Below, piece by piece: positions 34,692 to 45,965 of a DNA stretch of 64,000 nt. The position numbers and the translations under genes are program-made. Location: assembly GCA_951230915.1 (NCBI GenBank), contig OX579635.1:25978001-26042000 (forward strand), written 5' to 3'. Numbering within the stretch: position 1 is the stretch's first letter; each line of letters begins with the position of its first letter. The DNA is from Antitrichia curtipendula. Lineage: Eukaryota; Streptophyta; Bryopsida; Hypnales; Leucodontaceae. The notes under the pieces were generated by a model. The model had not been told where the DNA came from, ran no database searches, and was given only the letters and a program-made list of their open reading frames with translations.

Positions 34692-36812
34692 CACTATAAG
34701 AAAAAGGGGGTATAAATGACTGCGGAATCATTTGTACCCTCATGAAGTGATTGCGGCATGACTATACCTCTCTAATTGCACCATGTGGCCGAGGTCAATA
34801 GTGTCCGAATCATTCACCAATTGCGATCGCGACTAGGGGATGAAGATGCAATGAATATTGCACTTGCTGCGTAGGTTTTCATTGACGGTTCATTTGTTTT
34901 CCTGTGAGTTAGGTTACAGTCGTATTCTATGACTTTGCATCATTTAACTGCGACTTGGAAATGACTTCTTCATCACTGAAGGTATCTTTGAGGGAATTTC
35001 CTGTTGCTTATGTGGATCCCGCTGTGCTGACGTGTCCATGGTTTAGGAGTGAGTCATTCGCCAGTTATGAGCAGTCATACAGTGCTACTAGAAGTCACTT
35101 TGGGGCGATTTTAGCGTGACTTTCTCAGGACTCACACGAAACTTTGGAGATCTTTTGTGTTGTCCTTAGGGGGAGAGTAGTCATGTTCACATTGTGAATG
35201 TACCAGCATAGGCAATATATAGTAATAAGACATAGTTTGCTACGATTGTGCTTCAAACGTTTAGTTATAGCATACTGTGTGATCCTCTTCCCATTGTTTG
35301 AGATATTATGTGCCAACTTTGGTTGCTATTGCTAGTCTACCAAAAACAAGGATTTCTTCTGAATTTGCTATACTTTAAAAAAGTCCATGATGTGTTTCTC
35401 TTTGCCGACCAATCAAGCATTTGAAAATACAATTCCATCCCTGTAGTGTTGTCAATTGCTCTGCAATAACATGAGCACGCCAATCAACCAATTTGCGTCA
35501 TATGAAATTAAAAATCACATGAAGAAGTCCCACAGTTGCACATGAATTCAGTCACAATGATGGATTGTCGGTCCTTTGATGAAAAACTATTTTGGATTTT
35601 TCTCCTTCCAATTTAGATCCCATATGACCTACTAAAACCGTTTACAATTACAGATAGATTAACAAAAGAAAGAAGCCGCCGAATTAAAACAAAAGACATG
35701 AGACCACTTGTCAAGGGAAAAGGGTTACCAAATAAAATGGGGCATGAAACAACTCAACGATGGGAATAGCTTAAAAAAATTCACAAATACAATACACCAT
35801 GAGGAGGATAAGGAAAAAAGAAAGGGAAGGGAATATCATAGTTCAAGCACAAAGGCTTAGTGAAATTAAAACAAAGGAATGTAGTAGCCAAAGGGAGAAG
35901 GGAATGCTAGGACTGCGCAAAGACAAAACCTTCTAGAACGTGAAAGTCCACCATAAGGACGAAAGAAAAAACCCATGACAAGTATGACAATGTTCAAAAA
36001 ATTCCAAAACACTCAAACAAAGAGGTCACAATGAAGACATGGCAAGAACATAACCACAAGGAAGGAAAAAAAATGGAGAGGAAGATCCTTGTGACCAAGT
36101 TGGTGCATGCAACTTGGTCAAAACACTACCAACATCGGATGAATGAGCCAGAACGGGATCCAAAAAACATAAGGCGATCTGAGGAAAAAAGATAGGAGAG
36201 AAGGGACAAGGAAGGGTGCAACCATAGGATTATGGTTTTAATATCGAAGACAACTTGGCGACAACAGAACGGAGGGAGGAAGAACAAGAGGGCATTATAT
36301 CCGCAGAACAAATATAAAAAGAAAGCACTCTTAGGCATAGACATCAAAGAGCACTTCAAAGAAGATTGTAGTGAATCCTCAGTCATTTTTTGTTACTTCC
36401 AACCGCTATACAACTTCCATCAATCACTTTATAACTGTAAAATGACTTCTTGGAGTTATATGGAAATCATTCTTTATAACTTTCAACTTCTATGCAACTA
36501 CCACAAGTCTGACAAAAGTTGGTGGCTTTTATCTTGCTAGTAGCTGTGACTTACTGTAATTCACTGCAACAACAATACTAGTCATTTAATGATGAACACC
36601 TATGTCTACACATACTATAGAATAAGAACTTCCTTTCAATCATTGCCCTTTCTTCAACAGTATTCAAGCCTGATCAGGGAAAGATCGTGCAGCTGGAGGT
36701 TGTCAACTCCCACATTAGTCTACAATAATTATCATCGCTAGATATTAATGCTTAGCCGCCAAAATTTCCCTCCCTGTTTATAAAATCCAACCCCTTTCAT
36801 TTTCCCTAGCAT

Positions 36813-36820
36813 TATAAATA
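36813..36820 (+). promoter_or_regulatory. TATA box inside the CACTA element
   Basis: TATAAATA sits about 70-160 bp upstream of candidate start codons at 36837, 36890 and 36972 and follows a T/C-rich stretch. It is the best core-promoter match in the element. The reverse copy is at 43202-43209. Confidence 0.45.
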
Positions 36821-36971
36821 CAAACTTAGTTCTAGATGAGTTCCTTCGGATGTGTACTGTGGCAGGAGAGTAATCTAGGGTGAAGAGGATGGAGACCACT
36901 CTAAGGCAACTCCAAAGCCCGCTTTGAATCCTACCGCGTCGTAGCTATAGCTGTCAATCCTCCAGTCCTCT

Positions 36972-37154
36972 ATGCAGTCGTTGATGCTTTCTCTTAGAAG
37001 ACCTTGCCGGAGGCAATACGAATTCGGAGTCGGGTTGAGGAGAATGGAGAGTCTGCTGCTAGAGAAGTCCGAATACGAAATGTGGAAAGACAAAAACATA
37101 GCAATCGTGAAAGCGGCGATGCAGCCTATACTTCAAGCACAAAGTGAACTGTAA
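36972..37154 (+). CDS. Probable exon of an unrecognised CACTA-borne gene
   Basis: An open frame of 60 codons (MQSLMLSLRRPCRRQYEFGV, later EYEMWKDKNIAIVKAAMQP) ends at a TAA that overlaps a strong GTAAGT splice-donor match at 37151. The exon may therefore continue into spliced downstream exons. The composition is protein-like and the sequence is unchanged in the second arm (42868-43050, minus). The function is unknown; it could be a transposon accessory gene or a captured host exon. Confidence 0.35.
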   Translation: MQSLMLSLRRPCRRQYEFGVGLRRMESLLLEKSEYEMWKDKNIAIVKAAMQPILQAQSEL

Positions 37155-37985
37155 GTACAGCTAGACTTTGTGCGTTTTGATCCTTGCTAGAATTACAGCT
37201 GTATTGTATGGGCGATGTAGGACCTAAGCAATATGATGGTGACGTTATGTGTTCAAGAGTCGTTCCTGGACTTTGCAAGATATGCTACAAGGTCATGGAA
37301 GAGGAAAGTCCATCTTTCTGTGTGTTTTCTACTGAGTCGAAATGCTATTTGTCTTTGCAATGTTCCATGCATCCTCTTTCGCAGCGGTGCGATAGGATTT
37401 TCTATCCCCGTATTTATTTCTTGCACCGCGTCCCATGTCAGCACCTCCGTATTTGCCTCACTGTTGTGGAACAATCACGTTGTGGGACTTGCAACTCCCT
37501 AGCAACTATTTTACAGTCATTCTTTAGTTGCGTGGAAGTTCACCTGTAATTAATGCAAGATGGTATCGGGATATGGAACACCTATTTCCAAAAAAGGGCC
37601 ACGTGGATCCTATTCCTGCAGTCGCCTCTTAAACCTTATTCTCGCCAGTGTCTCTGAAATCCTCTTCCTTCTTAGTTCAGAACACCACCCGCATGCTTTT
37701 TCATTCTTTTTGCGCCTTGAGTGATATGGAGTTTTTGAGTACTAGTTGCGGTAGTTGTCATAGTTTTATCGATTAGTTGTGCCAGGGTTTCAGTAGGTTA
37801 CCCTCTATGAATTTTGCATCGCAGGAAAAACCCTCATGCAAAGTAGAAGACTGTGGAGGAGGGGAGAGGAGGGAGAGCCCGTGCAACTAAGGCGATTGAA
37901 GCGGGGCCTTTGAGGACACGGAGGGAGGAAAGAGTGGAGCTTTGGAGTAGAGGGAAGACATGCGTGTTTTGTAGACAAAATAAGT

Positions 37986-38280
37986 ATGGATTTCTCCTCC
38001 GAGGCGACGAAGTCCAATGTCAAGGCCATCGCCAAAGGTATGATGAATTTAGCAATCGTTTGTTCCCATGTGCAGCAACAGGCCACCTTGAAGGCAGTTG
38101 CGGTAGGTAATTTGGCCTCTCGCTTCTGTGAATTGGCATTAGGGTTTCGTTTTGAAATGTTGTTCTCTCCATCTTTTTATAAGTCATTAAGCTTTGCATT
38201 TTATAGTTTAGCCTGGTCTGCCAGTCGACGTGGAGAGCTTTGTGGCCACTTCATTAGATGAGGATGTGGCCACATTCTGA
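37986..38280 (+). CDS. Probable two-exon small gene inside the CACTA element
   Basis: Exon 37986-38102 encodes MDFSSEATKSNVKAIAKGMM and ends at GCG before GTAGGT. Exon 38212-38280, after a TTTAG acceptor, continues in frame with PGLPVDVESFVATSLDEDVA and stops at TGA 38278-38280, giving 61 aa in this model. Splice borders and frame agree, but I recognise no domain. The copy at 41742-42036 on the minus strand is the same over this span. It may be only part of a larger gene. Confidence 0.35.
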
Positions 38281-38449
38281 GTGCGGTATTTTGAAATTGC
38301 TAATTAAACTAGTCGTTTCTTTTGCGTGATTGTTGCAACTAATTTAGAGGTTGACTCAAGTAATGAGAAAGTGTCATTGGAGGATGAGGAGCCCACTCCC
38401 AACTTGTTTACTTCCTAGCCTAAACCATTTGACATGTTTCTTATTGCAG

Positions 38450-38715
38450 TTTATAATTGGTGATGAAGTGTTTATTTTCAACCCTCGGGCTTCTTGTCAC
38501 AAAGTAGCAAAGGGCAAAGTCAACGGATTACCCATGCAATAACAATTCTACCTCAAAGACATTTCCGAGCCGTGGCTGAAGGTCAACCTAATGGAGATTT
38601 TCCAAAGGGGGGGGCATTCATGTTTCCTATACCAGACCCCAATATGCAAAAAGTTTAAGACGCAAAGAGGAGCTCTCTAGTGTGGCACGACAAGTACGTT
38701 AAGTTCACTACCTGA
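38450..38715 (+). pseudogene. En/Spm (CACTA) protein C-terminal remnant
   Basis: After a TTGCAG acceptor the frame reads FIIGDEVFIFNPRASCHKVA and KGKVNG, then FYLKDISEPWLKVNLMEIFQ, and in a shifted frame AFMFPIPDPNMQKV, DAKRSSLVWHDKYVKF. The order of a VAKG box, an xxEVxV-like strand and a final DA.xSxVxWxxxxV block recalls the C-terminal region of plant En/Spm-type transposon proteins. Damage: TAA 38540-38542, a frameshift at a run of eight G (38607-38614), and TAA 38656-38658. The same lesions are present in the other arm. The family assignment is tentative. Confidence 0.45.
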
Positions 38716-39541
38716 AGGCACGTTGGCGTTGAATGCAATTAAATGACAGAGAGGTTGTAGTTTAGTCACTTCAGTGTGAGGAGCATGCAGAACTTATGTG
38801 GAAGCCTTTTGTAAGTGTAGAGCGGCATTAGGTTTTGTTTTTTTATGTAGAAATGGACAACAATGATGATACAAGTGCACCACTTCACTGTGACTGCGCA
38901 TCATTGTGAATGACTAGTTTGGAACATGAACTGAAAGAATCACACGACTATAGAGTGACTTTTTCATTTTTCTAGTGTCTCACAATCCCATCTACTTACT
39001 TTCATGTAACTGTTAAATTACTTGAAAAACACTGTTCACATTATTGTACTCATTTGTAGTGACTCCCTCACAACTAGATAATGACTTCAAACAATCTCCA
39101 TGAGTCATTTTACACAACTACGCGATGACTCTATTGCAACTGCAGCATGACTAAATTCCAAACCATCATTCGCAGTCCACGTCAAATTTTTGAGGGATCC
39201 ACCCCAACTGTAAATGACTCCCACATGGCTGGCCACGTGGAAGTCCACAACATATGTTTTAGGGGTCCGTCGCAACTTGGAAATGACTTACGTATGACTG
39301 GACATGTGGATGTGCACTTTCCATGTAGGACTTTCTCATCCATCGTCCACCCAGAAAAAAAAAGATGGTGATATTAGTTTTTATGTACATTTTAGATCTG
39401 GTAGATTTTAGCTCAATGAGAATGACAATTTCACGACTATACCGGTCATAGTCATTTTACAGTCATAAATTCGGTAAATGACTCCTAGAAGTCATATAAC
39501 AGTAATTTATCACAGTCATTTATACCCCATTTTCTGTAGTG

Positions 39542-40290
39542 CTTTTACTTTGGTTTTCTTAGGATTTATATACATTTGACCTGATCTTTATTTGGAAAGA
39601 AAAATAAGCTGCTTTTAGAATAGTGCTTTTGTATGGATTTTGAATATCCTTATATGTAAGCTAAAACTTCTACAATTTATTTGATTGATTTCACTAGTAG
39701 TCAAATAAGGTTGAATTCAAGTTGATTGTGGATTACTAATTAGTATTGTTTGTGTGGTTATTGATTAGTATTGTTTGTGTGGATATTGGCTGCAAATAGG
39801 TTCTTGGTATTGATGGAGTAATCGGATTTTTTATTTTCAGTTATGAAGTAATATCTCTTAAAAATTAAAGATAATTTGTTCTTTTAATTAATGCTGTGTT
39901 GGCATAGACAATTTGACTATCCTTGAATGAATTTATCAAGACTAATTGCACCCTAATAGACTTAATTTCATTATTAAAAAAAATGAGTTTATATGTCTTT
40001 TGTATTATAGGTCTTGCCTTGGTTTTCTAAGTATTTTTGTAAGTTTATTATACAAAAAATGAATTGATCTGTTTTAGACTTCATTACTCTTGCTTTTATT
40101 CACTTAAGATTTAGGTATATGTTGTTTAATTCAATTCCAAAAGAACAGAATTTAATGTTTTTTGTATTTCCAATCCATTTGCATGGTTTAATTTGAAAAT
40201 CATCTCTTCACCTTGTCTTTAAATGTATGTCTAATTAGGATTATTTTTTGTGTAGAAAATCACATTAAATCAAAAATTGAGGAAGAAGAT
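39542..40290. other. Unique sequence between left CACTA copy and assembly gap
   Basis: AT-rich and without a gene. It is not represented on the right side of the gap, so it is not part of the palindrome. Confidence 0.5.
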
Positions 40291-40490
40291 NNNNNNNNNN
40301 NNNNNNNNNNNNNNNNNNNNNNNNNNNNNNNNNNNNNNNNNNNNNNNNNNNNNNNNNNNNNNNNNNNNNNNNNNNNNNNNNNNNNNNNNNNNNNNNNNNN
40401 NNNNNNNNNNNNNNNNNNNNNNNNNNNNNNNNNNNNNNNNNNNNNNNNNNNNNNNNNNNNNNNNNNNNNNNNNNNNNNNNNNNNNNNNNN
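40291..40490. other. Assembly gap, 200 N
   Basis: Exactly 200 unknown bases. The round number suggests a placeholder rather than a measured size. By symmetry, the missing inner end of the right-hand CACTA copy would fall at about 40481-40494, at the edge of the gap. Confidence 0.98.
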
Positions 40491-41306
40491 TTGAGGGTAT
40501 AAATGACTGTGATAAATTACTGTTATATGACTTCTAGGAGTCATTTACCGAATTTATGACTGTAAAATGACTATGACCGGTATAGTCGTGAAATTGTCAT
40601 TCTCATTGAGCTAAAATCTACCAGATCTAAAATGTACATAAAAACTAATATCACCATCTTTTTTTTTCTGGGTGGACGATGGATGAGAAAGTCCTACATG
40701 GAAAGTGCACATCCACATGTCCAGTCATACGTAAGTCATTTCCAAGTTGCGACGGACCCCTAAAACATATGTTGTGGACTTCCACGTGGCCAGCCATGTG
40801 GGAGTCATTTACAGTTGGGGTGGATCCCTCAAAAATTTGACGTGGACTGCGAATGATGGTTTGGAATTTAGTCATGCTGCAGTTGCAATAGAGTCATCGC
40901 GTAGTTGTGTAAAATGACTCATGGAGATTGTTTGAAGTCATTATCTAGTTGTGAGGGAGTCACTACAAATGAGTACAATAATGTGAACAGTGTTTTTCAA
41001 GTAATTTAACAGTTACATGAAAGTAAGTAGATGGGATTGTGAGACACTAGAAAAATGAAAAAGTCACTCTATAGTCGTGTGATTCTTTCAGTTCATGTTC
41101 CAAACTAGTCATTCACAATGATGCGCAGTCACAGTGAAGTGGTGCACTTGTATCATCATTGTTGTCCATTTCTACATAAAAAAACAAAACCTAATGCCGC
41201 TCTACACTTACAAAAGGCTTCCACATAAGTTCTGCATGCTCCTCACACTGAAGTGACTAAACTACAACCTCTCTGTCATTTAATTGCATTCAACGCCAAC
41301 GTGCCT

Positions 41307-41572
41307 TCAGGTAGTGAACTTAACGTACTTGTCGTGCCACACTAGAGAGCTCCTCTTTGCGTCTTAAACTTTTTGCATATTGGGGTCTGGTATAGGAAAC
41401 ATGAATGCCCCCCCCTTTGGAAAATCTCCATTAGGTTGACCTTCAGCCACGGCTCGGAAATGTCTTTGAGGTAGAATTGTTATTGCATGGGTAATCCGTT
41501 GACTTTGCCCTTTGCTACTTTGTGACAAGAAGCCCGAGGGTTGAAAATAAACACTTCATCACCAATTATAAA
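41307..41572 (-). pseudogene. En/Spm C-terminal remnant, second copy
   Basis: Mirror of 38450-38715 with the same TAA codons and the same run of eight G (here eight C at 41408-41415). Shared lesions mean the damage predates the duplication or transposition that made the two copies. Confidence 0.45.
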
Positions 41573-41741
41573 CTGCAATAAGAAACATGTCAAATGGTTT
41601 AGGCTAGGAAGTAAACAAGTTGGGAGTGGGCTCCTCATCCTCCAATGACACTTTCTCATTACTTGAGTCAACCTCTAAATTAGTTGCAACAATCACGCAA
41701 AAGAAACGACTAGTTTAATTAGCAATTTCAAAATACCGCAC

Positions 41742-42036
41742 TCAGAATGTGGCCACATCCTCATCTAATGAAGTGGCCACAAAGCTCTCCACGTCGACTG
41801 GCAGACCAGGCTAAACTATAAAATGCAAAGCTTAATGACTTATAAAAAGATGGAGAGAACAACATTTCAAAACGAAACCCTAATGCCAATTCACAGAAGC
41901 GAGAGGCCAAATTACCTACCGCAACTGCCTTCAAGGTGGCCTGTTGCTGCACATGGGAACAAACGATTGCTAAATTCATCATACCTTTGGCGATGGCCTT
42001 GACATTGGACTTCGTCGCCTCGGAGGAGAAATCCAT
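41742..42036 (-). CDS. Second copy of the small two-exon CACTA gene
   Basis: Mirror of 37986-38280: exons 42036-41920 and 41810-41742, with the same borders and the same reading frame. Function unknown. Confidence 0.33.
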
Positions 42037-42867
42037 ACTTATTTTGTCTACAAAACACGCATGTCTTCCCTCTACTCCAAAGCTCCACTCTTTCCTCCCT
42101 CCGTGTCCTCAAAGGCCCCGCTTCAATCGCCTTAGTTGCACAGGCTCTCCCTCCTCTCCCCTCCTCCACAGTCTTCTACTTTGCATGAGGGTTTTTCCTG
42201 CGATGCAAAATTCATAGAGGGTAACCTACTGAAACCCTGGCACAACTAATCGATAAAACTATGACAACTACCGCAACTAGTACTCAAAAACTCCATATCA
42301 CTCAAGGCGCAAAAAGAATGAAAAAGCATGCGGGTGGTGTTCTGAACTAAGAAGGAAGAGGATTTCAGAGACACTGGCGAGAATAAGGTTTAAGAGGCGA
42401 CTGCAGGAATAGGATCCACGTGGCCCTTTTTTGGAAATAGGTGTTCCATATCCCGATACCATCTTGCATTAATTACAGGTGAACTTCCACGCAACTAAAG
42501 AATGACTGTAAAATAGTTGCTAGGGAGTTGCAAGTCCCACAACGTGATTGTTCCACAACAGTGAGGCAAATACGGAGGTGCTGACATGGGACGCGGTGCA
42601 AGAAATAAATACGGGGATAGAAAATCCTATCGCACCGCTGCGAAAGAGGATGCATGGAACATTGCAAAGACAAATAGCATTTCGACTCAGTAGAAAACAC
42701 ACAGAAAGATGGACTTTCCTCTTCCATGACCTTGTAGCATATCTTGCAAAGTCCAGGAACGACTCTTGAACACATAACGTCACCATCATATTGCTTAGGT
42801 CCTACATCGCCCATACAATACAGCTGTAATTCTAGCAAGGATCAAAACGCACAAAGTCTAGCTGTAC

Positions 42868-43050
42868 TTACAGTTCACTTTGTGCTTGAAGTATAGGCTG
42901 CATCGCCGCTTTCACGATTGCTATGTTTTTGTCTTTCCACATTTCGTATTCGGACTTCTCTAGCAGCAGACTCTCCATTCTCCTCAACCCGACTCCGAAT
43001 TCGTATTGCCTCCGGCAAGGTCTTCTAAGAGAAAGCATCAACGACTGCAT
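42868..43050 (-). CDS. Second copy of the CACTA-borne exon
   Basis: Mirror of 36972-37154, encoding the same 60 residues with the same GTAAGT at its end. Its TATA box is at 43202-43209. Confidence 0.33.
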   Translation of the reverse strand: MQSLMLSLRRPCRRQYEFGVGLRRMESLLLEKSEYEMWKDKNIAIVKAAMQPILQAQSEL

Positions 43051-45338
43051 AGAGGACTGGAGGATTGACAGCTATAGCTACGACGCGGTAGGATTCAAAG
43101 CGGGCTTTGGAGTTGCCTTAGAGTGGTCTCCATCCTCTTCACCCTAGATTACTCTCCTGCCACAGTACACATCCGAAGGAACTCATCTAGAACTAAGTTT
43201 GTATTTATAATGCTAGGGAAAATGAAAGGGGTTGGATTTTATAAACAGGGAGGGAAATTTTGGCGGCTAAGCATTAATATCTAGCGATGATAATTATTGT
43301 AGACTAATGTGGGAGTTGACAACCTCCAGCTGCACGATCTTTCCCTGATCAGGCTTGAATACTGTTGAAGAAAGGGCAATGATTGAAAGGAAGTTCTTAT
43401 TCTATAGTATGTGTAGACATAGGTGTTCATCATTAAATGACTAGTATTGTTGTTGCAGTGAATTACAGTAAGTCACAGCTACTAGCAAGATAAAAGCCAC
43501 CAACTTTTGTCAGACTTGTGGTAGTTGCATAGAAGTTGAAAGTTATAAAGAATGATTTCCATATAACTCCAAGAAGTCATTTTACAGTTATAAAGTGATT
43601 GATGGAAGTTGTATAGCGGTTGGAAGTAACAAAAAATGACTGAGGATTCACTACAATCTTCTTTGAAGTGCTCTTTGATGTCTATGCCTAAGAGTGCTTT
43701 CTTTTTATATTTGTTCTGCGGATATAATGCCCTCTTGTTCTTCCTCCCTCCGTTCTGTTGTCGCCAAGTTGTCTTCGATATTAAAACCATAATCCTATGG
43801 TTGCACCCTTCCTTGTCCCTTCTCTCCTATCTTTTTTCCTCAGATCGCCTTATGTTTTTTGGATCCCGTTCTGGCTCATTCATCCGATGTTGGTAGTGTT
43901 TTGACCAAGTTGCATGCACCAACTTGGTCACAAGGATCTTCCTCTCCATTTTTTTTCCTTCCTTGTGGTTATGTTCTTGCCATGTCTTCATTGTGACCTC
44001 TTTGTTTGAGTGTTTTGGAATTTTTTGAACATTGTCATACTTGTCATGGGTTTTTTCTTTCGTCCTTATGGTGGACTTTCACGTTCTAGAAGGTTTTGTC
44101 TTTGCGCAGTCCTAGCATTCCCTTCTCCCTTTGGCTACTACATTCCTTTGTTTTAATTTCACTAAGCCTTTGTGCTTGAACTATGATATTCCCTTCCCTT
44201 TCTTTTTTCCTTATCCTCCTCATGGTGTATTGTATTTGTGAATTTTTTTAAGCTATTCCCATCGTTGAGTTGTTTCATGCCCCATTTTATTTGGTAACCC
44301 TTTTCCCTTGACAAGTGGTCTCATGTCTTTTGTTTTAATTCGGCGGCTTCTTTCTTTTGTTAATCTATCTGTAATTGTAAACGGTTTTAGTAGGTCATAT
44401 GGGATCTAAATTGGAAGGAGAAAAATCCAAAATAGTTTTTCATCAAAGGACCGACAATCCATCATTGTGACTGAATTCATGTGCAACTGTGGGACTTCTT
44501 CATGTGATTTTTAATTTCATATGACGCAAATTGGTTGATTGGCGTGCTCATGTTATTGCAGAGCAATTGACAACACTACAGGGATGGAATTGTATTTTCA
44601 AATGCTTGATTGGTCGGCAAAGAGAAACACATCATGGACTTTTTTAAAGTATAGCAAATTCAGAAGAAATCCTTGTTTTTGGTAGACTAGCAATAGCAAC
44701 CAAAGTTGGCACATAATATCTCAAACAATGGGAAGAGGATCACACAGTATGCTATAACTAAACGTTTGAAGCACAATCGTAGCAAACTATGTCTTATTAC
44801 TATATATTGCCTATGCTAGTACATTCACAATGTGAACATGACTACTCTCCCCCTAAGGACAACACAAAAGATCTCCAAAGTTTCGTGTGAGTCCTGAGAA
44901 AGTCACGCTAAAATCGCCCCAAAGTGACTTCTAGTAGCACTGTATGACTGCTCATAACTGGCGAATGACTCACTCCTAAACCATGGACACGTCAGCACAG
45001 CGGGATCCACATAAGCAACAGGAAATTCCCTCAAAGATACCTTCAGTGATGAAGAAGTCATTTCCAAGTCGCAGTTAAATGATGCAAAGTCATAGAATAC
45101 GACTGTAACCTAACTCACAGGAAAACAAATGAACCGTCAATGAAAACCTACGCAGCAAGTGCAATATTCATTGCATCTTCATCCCCTAGTCGCGATCGCA
45201 ATTGGTGAATGATTCGGACACTATTGACCTCGGCCACATGGTGCAATTAGAGAGGTATAGTCATGCCGCAATCACTTCATGAGGGTACAAATGATTCCGC
45301 AGTCATTTATACCCCCTTTTTCTTATAGTGTACTTCAT

Positions 45339-45965
45339 ATTCAAGACCAGTCAATCCATTGTTTTAAACAATCAACTTACATAAACCTTAAGAGAACCAA
45401 AAGTAAAGATGGTTGTACAGTCTGAAACAGATCAACTCATTTTTTTGAACAATCAATTTATACAAACTCTAAGAGAACCGAAGCTATGATATCCAAGAGA
45501 AATCAAATCATTGTTTGGAACAATCAACTTATATGAATTCTAAAAACAACAAAGTAAGAGTTGTAATACCTAAGATGGAGCAACTCACTTCTTTATAAGG
45601 ATGGAGCAATAGTGGTGAGATGTAGCAACACTACAATACTACAATGAGAAACAACAAACACTGTAACGATAAGAAGCAACAAACACGAAGATGAAAGCAA
45701 CAAACATAAAAATATAGTGGTAGCTCTATAGAATTGTAGGATTTTGTTCATACTAAATAGAGAGGCAAAATCTAAGTTGTTTGTGTTATATTTGGAGGGG
45801 ATTGAATTATAGGATGACACATGGCAATCCTAATTTAGAATTAGTACAACTATTCCATGACTAATGTATGACTAATCTATAATTGATGAATGATTGTTTT
45901 ATAACTAAACTATAACTTCATGATAGCATGTGATAAGCATTCATATACCCCCTTTTGCAATAGTG
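45339..45965. mobile_element. Fragment ending in a further CACTA terminus
   Basis: The right end reads TATACCCCCTTTTGCAATAG then TG; inverted it is CACTATTGCAAAAGGGGG, the same terminus type as at 34692. It contains TGACTAAT-like subterminal motifs at about 45860-45890. At 45358-45560 there are three diverged tandem units of about 75 bp with AACAATCAACTTA and AAGAGAACC. A left end was not found, so this may be an older element disrupted by the right palindrome arm. Confidence 0.4.

Larger units (their letters stand above)
34692..39541 (+). mobile_element. CACTA element, left copy of the palindrome (4,850 bp)
   Basis: The left end is CACTATAAGAAAAAGGGGG and the right end read inward is CACTACAGAAAATGGGG; both continue TATAAATGACTG, giving a TIR of about 30 bp with a few differences. 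Subterminal zones (34,700-35,120 and 38,900-39,530) are dense in TGACT and AGTCA motifs. The interior is higher in GC and includes a TATA box, probable exons and an En/Spm-like C-terminal remnant. The flanks GTA and CTT do not match as a 3 bp duplication. From 34684 to 39527 the sequence is repeated in reverse at 40495-45338. Confidence 0.8.
40495..45330 (-). mobile_element. CACTA element, right copy of the palindrome (inner end lost in the gap)
   Basis: This is the reverse complement of 34692-39527, position x pairing with 80022-x. The outer end is TCTTATAGTG at 45321-45330. The only base difference I noticed is C37880 against A42142, a CG-to-TG type change on the element strand. The inner terminal 14 bp or so are missing at the gap edge. 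All the features of the left copy recur here on the minus strand. Confidence 0.8.

Noticed and set aside
40213..40544. ORFs spanning the N gap
   Set aside because: They consist almost entirely of unknown residues and are artefacts of translating N.
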